This document shows, piece by piece, positions 7,010-12,927 of a DNA stretch of 12,927 nucleotides. The stretch's first letter is position 1. The number at the start of each line of letters is the position of its first letter. The position numbers were made by a program, and so were the translations under genes. The DNA is from Ilumatobacter sp. (GTDB lineage Bacteria; Actinomycetota; Acidimicrobiia; Acidimicrobiales; Ilumatobacteraceae): the NCBI GenBank assembly GCA_029263275.1, contig JAJCXU010000244.1, positions 1-12,927 of the forward strand, read 5' to 3'. The notes beneath the pieces were generated by a model that saw nothing but the letters and a program-made list of their open reading frames with translations, ran no database searches and was not told the DNA's origin.

Positions 7010-9190
7010 ATGAGTACTGACGACACCGGCAGCTGGGCGCGGCCAAACCCCACCGACCGAACCGACCCCGACTTCGTCGACATCACCCGCCTCGCTCCGG
7101 CGGAGCCATCGGGCGATGACCAGGCAAACCCAGACGGCTCAGATGACCAGGCCGAGCACACGACCACCGACACCGAGAACGTGGAGATCGCCGACGAAGA
7201 CCTCGTCGCAGTGGACGTGGACGACGTCGACGCCAACGATGTGGCCGACGACGACATCGCGGAGATCATGGCCGGCTTCGAGCAACGTTCGGCCGAGCCA
7301 GTCGCCACCGAGACGTCAACTCCCGAAACAGCCGCGCCGAGCGACAACGCCGGTGACGACGACCAGGGTGACGAGACGAAGGCACCCACCGACACCGACA
7401 ATGCACCTGTCGACGCCAAGGAATCCAGCGACGCAGAACCCGCCAACGAGTCCGAGGAGCCGGAGAAGCCTGCACCGTCGGGGTTTGAAGCGCTCGGTCT
7501 GCGCCCGGAACTCGTGGAGACGCTCAACGACCTCGGCTACGAAGAGCCGACCCCGATCCAACGCGAGACCATCCCGATTCTCCTGACAGGGCAGGATCTG
7601 CTCGGCCAAGCAGCAACCGGCACCGGCAAGACCGCTGCATTCGCGCTGCCAGCGCTGAACGCCATCGAGCCCGGCTTCCCCGAGGCTCCCTCGGTCCTCG
7701 TGCTCACGCCGACACGTGAACTCGCTGTTCAGGTCAGCGCCGCGATCGTGCAGTACGGCAAGAAGCTCGGCGCCAAGGTCGTCCCGGTCTTCGGCGGCCA
7801 GCCGATCGGCCGACAGCTCGGCGCACTCGACCGAGGCGCACATGTCGTCGTCGCCACGCCGGGCCGAGCAATCGATCACATCGGTCGGGGCTCGCTCCGG
7901 CTCGACCAGATCAAGACGGTCATCCTCGATGAGGCCGACGAGATGCTCGACATGGGCTTCACCGATGACATCGAGTCGATTCTCGAGAGCACCCCCGACG
8001 ATCGTCAGACCGTCATGTTCTCCGCGACGATGCCGCCACGCATCAACTCGATCGCCAAGCGTCACCAGCGCGACCCGCACAAGATCAAGATCGGCAAGGC
8101 CGAGACCCAGGAGAGCCAGAAGCTCATCCGCCAGCGGGTGTACTTCGTCAAGCGCAACGACCGGCCGTACGCGCTTGGTCGCATCCTCGACATCGAGTCT
8201 CCTGACGCGGCCATCGTGTTCTGCCGAACCCGCATGGACGTCGATCAGCTCACCGCCACCATGGGCTTGCGCGGCTACCGCGCCGAGGCGCTCCACGGCG
8301 GCATGGATCAAACCCAGCGCGATCGGGTCATGGCGCGTCTGCGTGAGGGCACCGCCGAACTGCTCGTCGCCACCGACGTTGCCGCACGCGGTCTCGATGT
8401 CGACACGCTCACCCACGTCGTGAACTACGACGTGCCGGCAGCTGCTGAGAGCTACGTCCACCGCATCGGCCGCGTGGGCCGTGCAGGCCGCGAGGGCACC
8501 GCCATCACGCTGGCCGACCCTCGAGATCGCCGCCAGCTCGGCAACATCGAGCGGCTGATGAAGATGACCATCGAGGTCGCGAAGGTGCCGAGCGTGGCGG
8601 ACCTCAGGGCACGCCAGGTCGAACTCACCGTCACCCAGATCCGCGAGGCATTGACGGCAGTCGACCTCGAAGACTTCAACAAGGTCCTGCACGCACTGGC
8701 CGGCGAAGACAGCGATCGCAACATCGCGCTCGCCGCGATCAAGCTCATTCACGAGGCACGTGGTGCCGTCATGGACGAGCGTGAGATTCCTGACGCGTCG
8801 CTGCGCAACGACCGCAGCAAGGACTTCAAGGACAAGCGGTCCGGCGGCAAGGCTCGCCATCGCGACGACCGCGAGTGGGGCGACAAGGGGAAGGGCAAGA
8901 AGAAGTTCGATCGTGATGATCGCAGTGGCAAGAAGCGCGACTTCGACAACTCCGACACCGCGTTCGTGTTCATCAGCCTCGGCCGCAAGGCCGGGGTCCG
9001 CCCCGGCGACCTCGTCGGTGCGATTGCCAACGAGTCGGGCCTCACCGGTCGGCAGATCGGCCCGATCCGCATCTCCGAGCAGCATTCCGTCGTCGGCGTG
9101 CCAAAAGACGATCTCGATCGCGTGATCAACGCAATGGACCGAGCCACGATGCGTGGCAAGCCAGTGAAGGCTCGCCCCTACACCGACTGA
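7010..9190 (+). CDS. deaD: DEAD-box ATP-dependent RNA helicase, DeaD/CsdA type
   Basis: This 726-residue protein unwinds RNA duplexes using ATP; the family helps ribosome assembly and mRNA turnover, often in the cold. Motifs in order are: Q motif with F159 and Q184, A-T-G-T-G-K-T (202-208), P-T-R-E-L (234-238), G-G (262-263), T-P-G-R (283-286), D-E-A-D (307-310), S-A-T (338-340), I-V-F-C (402-405), A-T-D-V-A-A-R-G-L-D (454-463) and H-R-I-G-R-x-G-R-x-G (484-493). A basic, Lys/Arg/Asp-rich linker (600-645) leads to a DbpA-type RNA-binding domain (650-724, F-V-F-I-S-L-G-R-K-A-G to K-P-V-K-A-R-P-Y). Residues 1-155 are an unusual low-complexity acidic extension rich in Asp, Glu, Thr and Ala that typical DeaD proteins lack. 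The gene stands alone, with its own Shine-Dalgarno and a palindrome right after the stop. Confidence 0.95.
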   Translation: MSTDDTGSWARPNPTDRTDPDFVDITRLAPAEPSGDDQANPDGSDDQAEHTTTDTENVEIADEDLVAVDVDDVDANDVADDDIAEIMAGFEQRSAEPVATETSTPETAAPSDNAGDDDQGDETKAPTDTDNAPVDAKESSDAEPANESEEPEKPAPSGFEALGLRPELVETLNDLGYEEPTPIQRETIPILLTGQDLLGQAATGTGKTAAFALPALNAIEPGFPEAPSVLVLTPTRELAVQVSAAIVQYGKKLGAKVVPVFGGQPIGRQLGALDRGAHVVVATPGRAIDHIGRGSLRLDQIKTVILDEADEMLDMGFTDDIESILESTPDDRQTVMFSATMPPRINSIAKRHQRDPHKIKIGKAETQESQKLIRQRVYFVKRNDRPYALGRILDIESPDAAIVFCRTRMDVDQLTATMGLRGYRAEALHGGMDQTQRDRVMARLREGTAELLVATDVAARGLDVDTLTHVVNYDVPAAAESYVHRIGRVGRAGREGTAITLADPRDRRQLGNIERLMKMTIEVAKVPSVADLRARQVELTVTQIREALTAVDLEDFNKVLHALAGEDSDRNIALAAIKLIHEARGAVMDEREIPDASLRNDRSKDFKDKRSGGKARHRDDREWGDKGKGKKKFDRDDRSGKKRDFDNSDTAFVFISLGRKAGVRPGDLVGAIANESGLTGRQIGPIRISEQHSVVGVPKDDLDRVINAMDRATMRGKPVKARPYTD

Positions 9191-9191
9191 C

Positions 9192-9222
9192 CGGTCACTC
9201 TGTGCCTGGCACAGACTGACCG
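9192..9222 (+). repeat. 31-nt palindrome, copy 2 (terminator-like dispersed element)
   Basis: The left arm CGGTCACTCTGTGCC is identical to copy 1 at 350-380. The right arm has one mismatch (C9216) and the centre is T9207. It begins two bases after the helicase TGA. Two copies of the same 15-base arm in 13 kb, both just downstream of coding frames and in the same sense relative to them, indicate a dispersed family. A terminator or REP-like role is likely but unproven. Confidence 0.8.
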
Positions 9223-9335
9223 CCGACTGGTCATTGACGTTTCGATGACGCCTCGGCGCGAGCGTGCTTGCATGGCACATCTGTCGCAGTGGGTTCTGGT
9301 CCCACTACTGTCTGACGAACCGGGTCGGCAACCGC

Positions 9336-9344
9336 GGAGGGAGG
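9336..9344 (+). promoter_or_regulatory. Shine-Dalgarno deciding the regulator start
   Basis: GGAGGGAGG is five bases before ATG 9350. The in-frame ATGs at 9245 and 9272 have no such site and would add residues with no resemblance to the family, so 9350 is chosen. Confidence 0.7.
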
Positions 9345-9349
9345 CGTCG

Positions 9350-12300
9350 ATGGCTCGCCTCTTTCGTCATGAAGCACCCGAGCTCCACGCTCGGCGCGTG
9401 CTGCGTACCGGCGTGCAACGCACACTGAGCGGCCGATTCGAGCGGCAGGTCACCACGATGATCGCCGGAGCCGGATTCGGCAAGACCACCGCCCTGGTGC
9501 AGGCATTCGAAGAAAACCGCTTGGCACCACTTGGTGTCGACCATTGGCTGGCCTGTGAGCCCGACGACGAGCATGCGCACCATCTCGCGACTGGACTGGC
9601 GACCTCACTCGACGTCGGCGCAGCTGATCAGACCGACAAACTGCTCGACAAGATCATCGAGGCATGTGCGGGACATGCGCCTCTTGAGGTGTGCATCACG
9701 CTCGATGATGTGCATCTCCTGCCAGCCGAATCGTCCGGCGCGGCATTGCTCGGTGAGTTCGTGTCGCGGCTGCCGGCCAACACTCATGTCCTCCTCAGTG
9801 GTCGGCTCGACCCGCCCATTCACCTCACACGGCTCGAGTTGACCGGCCAGTCGGCGGCGGTCCGCGAGGCCGACCTGTCGCTCAACGAGGCGCAGATCGC
9901 GGAGCTTGCCGAGCAGGAAGGAATGACGTTTGACGTCGACGCGAGCATGCCGGATCTCGGCGGATGGCCAGCGCTGGTCATGCTCGCGCTGCAGCACGGC
10001 CAGCCCGACCGATTCGTCTGGGAAGAGGTACTGGATCTGCTCAGTGCTGACCAGCAGGAGTTGCTGAACGCCCTGGTCGCGATTGAAGAGGCCGATGCTG
10101 AACTACTCGGAGTGATCACCGGCATCAACGATCTTCCGACGCTTGCGTCGATCCCTCTGATTCATCGCCGCGGCGACCGCTATCGCGCACACGACCTCTG
10201 GCATGAACTCCTCGCCGACCCGGATGTCACTGCTGAACCACAGGTCGCTGCCGCGCGATTTCTGCTCGACGCCAAACGCTTCGAGGAGGCGCTGGCCCTG
10301 TGTCTGCGCGTCCACGACCGCGGGAGCACGGTATTGAACGAGGCCTTTGCCGAGGCCGTTCGGGGCCGCCTGGTCAGCGACACGTCGCCGACGGTGCCGG
10401 AACTTCGCGAGTGGGCCAGCCGACTCGATCCGCTGCTCGCCGAGACGCCACTCGGCCTACTGTTGGCCGGTTTCATCGAGCGGCTCGACAGCCCGCTCGG
10501 CACGGCGTGCGACGAGCTGCTGAGCAGTGCCGCCGACGGCTTCGTCGAGGCGAACGACGGGGCTGGCGCGGTGGCAGCGCTGGGGGCACTTGCGTTCGCA
10601 CGCACGATTCGGCGAGATGCCGACGCAATGATCGAGGTGTTCGGCCGGCTCGACCAACTCGCCAAGACCGGCGTGGGCGCAGCCGCGCAGTATCAGCATC
10701 TTGCAGCGGTCCTCCTCGCAACCTTCGCCGAGGACTTCCCCGCCGTCAGCACCTTGACCGAGCAGATGTTGACGCTGCGCCTGGGCCGCGAGGTTCGCGG
10801 TGTGGTGTTGATGATGCGGGCGAATGCCCTCAACAAGTTGGGCTACGACGCCTTTCCGACCGCGGTCGAAGGGCTCGCGCTCGACCTCGACCTTCCTGGC
10901 GTGAGAGCCATCGCGCTGGCGGCGAGTTGGCAGATGGGCGAGCTCAGCGTCTTCCTCGAGGCGCCGCCCGAGCTGACCCGCGGGAGCCGCGACAACTACG
11001 TGGCCGGCATCTGGTTCACCTGCGTGGCGGCGGCAATCGGCGACACGGCGACGGCCGAACGGTTGCTCACCACGATCGAAGCACAGCCCGAAGAAGCGGG
11101 ACAATCGACGCAACCAGAGAGCTTGTGGCTCGCCCAAGCAGCCGTGGCGCTCCTGCAGTACCGCCACGAGGACGCCCGCGCCGCGGCGCTGCGGGTGATC
11201 GAACGGTTCCCTCTGGAGGGGCGGGCCGCCGGGGTCTACGCGCGGTCGATGGCGCTGCTCTACCCGCTGCTGCCCGAGCATCGCGACTACTTCGATGACC
11301 AGCCCGAGTTGGGGCCGCTGTATCAACGCGACATTCGGCTGAACCAGGCCTGGGTGGCTGCGGTGGAGAACGACGATCGCGCCGCAGCACAACGGATCGA
11401 GTTCCCGGAGCGGACCGGAGAACTGCTCCCTGCACTGAGCACTCGACCGGCAACCGAATTGCTGTCCGCCGCGTGGGAGCACAAACATCCGGATGCCGCG
11501 CACCACGTATCCGAACTGCTCGATCTGATCGGTGAGTTCGGGCGCGATGCGTTCCGAGCAGCGACCGAACATCCGAATCGCAGCGTTGCGAAGGGCGCAA
11601 AGGCCATCTTGGAGTCGATGCCGTTGGCCCCCGACTGTGTCGTTGAACTCCGGTTGTTCGGTGGCACAGACCTCGCCATCGATGGCGAGTTCGTCGAGTC
11701 GGCCGACTGGCGACGCGAGCGGGTCAGAGCCCTCCTCACCTTCCTGGTGTTGCACCGTGACACGACACGCGAGAACGTGATGGCGGCGCTGTGGCCAGAC
11801 GCTGATGCCTCGGCGGCGCGGCGCAACCTCCGGTCGACGCTCAACGTGCTCAACTCGGTACTCGAGCCGGCTCGCAAGGCCGGCGACGCTCCGTACTTCG
11901 TCCGTTCGGCAGGCCAGCGCCTCCGCCTCGTCCAGGGTGAGCAACTGACCATCGATGTCGTCGACTTCGAACGATGGATCGACGAAGCAACGGCGCTTGC
12001 CGACGCGGGCACCCCATCGCTGTCGGTCGAGCCACTGCAGTCAGCCGTCGAGCTGTATCGGGGTGATCTCCTCGCCGACAGCTACGACGACTGGGCGGTG
12101 TTCGCCCGTGATCGGCTGCGCTCGCGGTATGTCGCCTCGGCCGTGCGTTGCTCAGAGCTGCTCGTAGCAACTGGCCGACCGTCCGCGGCCATTGACGTGA
12201 TCACGCCAGTCTTGAGCGTCGAGCCCTGGTCTGAACCTGCGCATCGGGCACTGATCGCAGCTCATCTCGAACACGGCGACGTGGCCGCGGCACGGCGCTC

Positions 12301-12391
12301 ACTCGCGACCTGTCACGCGGCGCTCGAAGACTTCGGTGGGCCGACTGAGGAGGCGACGCAGATGTTGGAGCGCCGGCTCGTTCAGCGGTGA
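9350..12391 (+). CDS. Large STAND/MalT-like regulator with C-terminal SARP winged helix and BTAD
   Basis: This 1013-residue protein combines three regions. Residues 1-290 form a MalT/LuxR-type P-loop module: Walker A G-A-G-F-G-K-T-T (40-47), Walker B I-T-L-D-D-V-H (116-122), a sensor-like V-L-L-S-G-R (147-152) and H-D-L-W-H-E-L-L (281-288). Residues about 290-760 are helical and TPR-like, with no catalytic motifs. Residues 764-860 are an OmpR/SARP winged helix (L-R-L-F-G-G, W-R-R-E-R-V-R-A-L-L, A-A-L-W-P-D-A, A-R-R-N-L-R-S-T-L-N). Residues about 870-1013 are a bacterial transcriptional activation domain (V-D-F-E-R-W, Y-R-G-D-L-L, E-P-W-S-E-P-A-H-R-A-L-I). ATP-dependent, ligand-gated transcription activation is expected by analogy with MalT and AfsR. 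In AfsR-type SARPs the DNA-binding region is N-terminal; here it is at the C-terminus. Target genes and inducer are unknown. It converges on dcd with a four-base gap. Confidence 0.9.
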   Translation: MARLFRHEAPELHARRVLRTGVQRTLSGRFERQVTTMIAGAGFGKTTALVQAFEENRLAPLGVDHWLACEPDDEHAHHLATGLATSLDVGAADQTDKLLDKIIEACAGHAPLEVCITLDDVHLLPAESSGAALLGEFVSRLPANTHVLLSGRLDPPIHLTRLELTGQSAAVREADLSLNEAQIAELAEQEGMTFDVDASMPDLGGWPALVMLALQHGQPDRFVWEEVLDLLSADQQELLNALVAIEEADAELLGVITGINDLPTLASIPLIHRRGDRYRAHDLWHELLADPDVTAEPQVAAARFLLDAKRFEEALALCLRVHDRGSTVLNEAFAEAVRGRLVSDTSPTVPELREWASRLDPLLAETPLGLLLAGFIERLDSPLGTACDELLSSAADGFVEANDGAGAVAALGALAFARTIRRDADAMIEVFGRLDQLAKTGVGAAAQYQHLAAVLLATFAEDFPAVSTLTEQMLTLRLGREVRGVVLMMRANALNKLGYDAFPTAVEGLALDLDLPGVRAIALAASWQMGELSVFLEAPPELTRGSRDNYVAGIWFTCVAAAIGDTATAERLLTTIEAQPEEAGQSTQPESLWLAQAAVALLQYRHEDARAAALRVIERFPLEGRAAGVYARSMALLYPLLPEHRDYFDDQPELGPLYQRDIRLNQAWVAAVENDDRAAAQRIEFPERTGELLPALSTRPATELLSAAWEHKHPDAAHHVSELLDLIGEFGRDAFRAATEHPNRSVAKGAKAILESMPLAPDCVVELRLFGGTDLAIDGEFVESADWRRERVRALLTFLVLHRDTTRENVMAALWPDADASAARRNLRSTLNVLNSVLEPARKAGDAPYFVRSAGQRLRLVQGEQLTIDVVDFERWIDEATALADAGTPSLSVEPLQSAVELYRGDLLADSYDDWAVFARDRLRSRYVASAVRCSELLVATGRPSAAIDVITPVLSVEPWSEPAHRALIAAHLEHGDVAAARRSLATCHAALEDFGGPTEEATQMLERRLVQR

Positions 12392-12395
12392 GTGT

Positions 12396-12927
12396 TCAGC
12401 TGAAGTTCTCGAAATAGCGGCTGGGCGTCGGCCCGCGCTGGCCCTGATACTTCGAACCGGTGGCGCCTTGGCCATACGGCTTGTCCGCGGGCGACGTCAT
12501 CTCCATGAAGCTGATCTGGCCGATCTTCATGCCTGGGTACAACGTGATGGGCAAGCTGGCGACGTTGGCGAGTTCGAGCGTGATGTGACCGTCGAATCCC
12601 GCGTCGATGAAACCGGCCGTCGAGTGAATCATCAGCCCAAGGCGGCCGAGGCTCGACTTGCCCTCGACACGGCCGACCAGATCGTCGGGGACGCCCACTC
12701 GTTCGAGCGTTGAACCGAGAACGAATTCGCCCGGGTGGAGCATGAACGCCTCGGTGTCGTTGCCGTCGAGACTTGCTGGCATCTCGATCAGTTCCGTGAG
12801 ATCGGTCAGGTCCTGCTTGACGTCGATGACACCGCGCGTGTGGTTGCGGAAGACGCGGAAGAGATTGGAGATTCGGACGTCGATCGACGACGGCTGGATG
12901 AGTGTGTCGTCGAGCGGATCGATGACG
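12396..12927 (-). CDS. dcd: dCTP deaminase, probably bifunctional dCTP deaminase/dUTPase (start off right edge)
   Basis: The minus frame is open from the edge to the TGA at 12398-12396, giving 176 residues of an enzyme normally near 190, so only about the first 14 residues are missing. Recognisable parts are [28 protein letters not shown], the active-site stretch [31 protein letters not shown] (whose final Glu corresponds to the general base), P-G-M-K-I-G-Q-I and the C-terminal [14 protein letters not shown] lid. The enzyme deaminates dCTP towards dUMP for thymidylate synthesis. Near-identity of these motifs to the bifunctional mycobacterial Dcd:Dut suggests it also hydrolyses dUTP. An internal ATG at 12782 would cut off the conserved N-terminal third and is rejected as a start. 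Confidence 0.94.
   Translation of the reverse strand, partial: VIDPLDDTLIQPSSIDVRISNLFRVFRNHTRGVIDVKQDLTDLTELIEMPASLDGNDTEAFMLHPGEFVLGSTLERVGVPDDLVGRVEGKSSLGRLGLMIHSTAGFIDAGFDGHITLELANVASLPITLYPGMKIGQISFMEMTSPADKPYGQGATGSKYQGQRGPTPSRYFENFS

Noticed and set aside
7316..9280. Minus-strand open frame (654 codons) opposite the helicase
   Set aside because: Antisense shadow for the same reason; no start signal and no recognisable domain.
9289..9305. GTGGG/CCCAC stem upstream of the large regulator
   Set aside because: A five-base stem is too short to separate from chance at this GC content; no partner site was seen.
9245..9349. Start of the regulator at the upstream ATG 9245
   Set aside because: There is no ribosome-binding site, and the added 35 residues do not resemble the family; ATG 9350 has a strong GGAGGGAGG.
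10457..11944. Minus-strand open frame (495 codons) opposite the large regulator
   Set aside because: The regulator shows clear P-loop, winged-helix and BTAD motifs on the plus strand; the antisense product has none.

Overview
The window is high-GC and reads as chromosomal DNA of an actinobacterium, most likely of the class Acidimicrobiia (Ilumatobacter-like). This is inferred from four things. The dCTP deaminase is of the mycobacterial type. A lone membrane iron-sulfur oxidoreductase resembles mycobacterial EtfD. There is a large regulator with a SARP/BTAD region. A 116-residue surface-repeat unit is of a kind I associate with Ilumatobacter. Several starts have a TAnnnT-like hexamer 6-9 bases before the ATG and no Shine-Dalgarno, the signature of leaderless or near-leaderless actinobacterial transcripts. 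No search was run, so the taxonomic call is an inference.

Layout. 1-334 (minus): N-terminal part of an M14 zinc carboxypeptidase that runs off the left edge. 335-1552: a scarred accessory stretch. It holds a perfect 31-nt palindrome, a 15-bp tandem duplication, a 5'-truncated fragment of a secreted repeat protein (minus, 432-992) and a 5'-truncated LysR-type regulator (plus, 993-1484). These two fragments are joined head to head at about position 993. 1553-3202: complete gpmI (cofactor-independent phosphoglycerate mutase) followed by a hairpin. 3292-3717: a small stand-alone cyclic-nucleotide-binding protein. 3789-4532: a conserved protein of unknown function. 4613-6901: a 762-residue EtfD/HdrD-like membrane Fe-S oxidoreductase. 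7010-9190: a DeaD-type DEAD-box RNA helicase with a long acidic N-terminal extension. 9350-12391: a 1013-residue regulator with an N-terminal MalT-like P-loop module and a C-terminal SARP winged helix plus BTAD. 12396-12927 (minus): dcd, probably a bifunctional dCTP deaminase/dUTPase, running off the right edge.

How the genes relate. From gpmI to the regulator the genes all point right, but each has its own start signal and most are followed by a stop-proximal hairpin. They therefore look like separately transcribed housekeeping genes (glycolysis, respiratory electron entry, RNA remodelling, nucleotide metabolism) rather than one operon. No defence system, prophage, CRISPR array or biosynthetic cluster was seen. 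The most unusual parts are the rearrangement scar at 432-1484, the small family of palindromes placed just after stop codons and the reversed domain order of the regulator.
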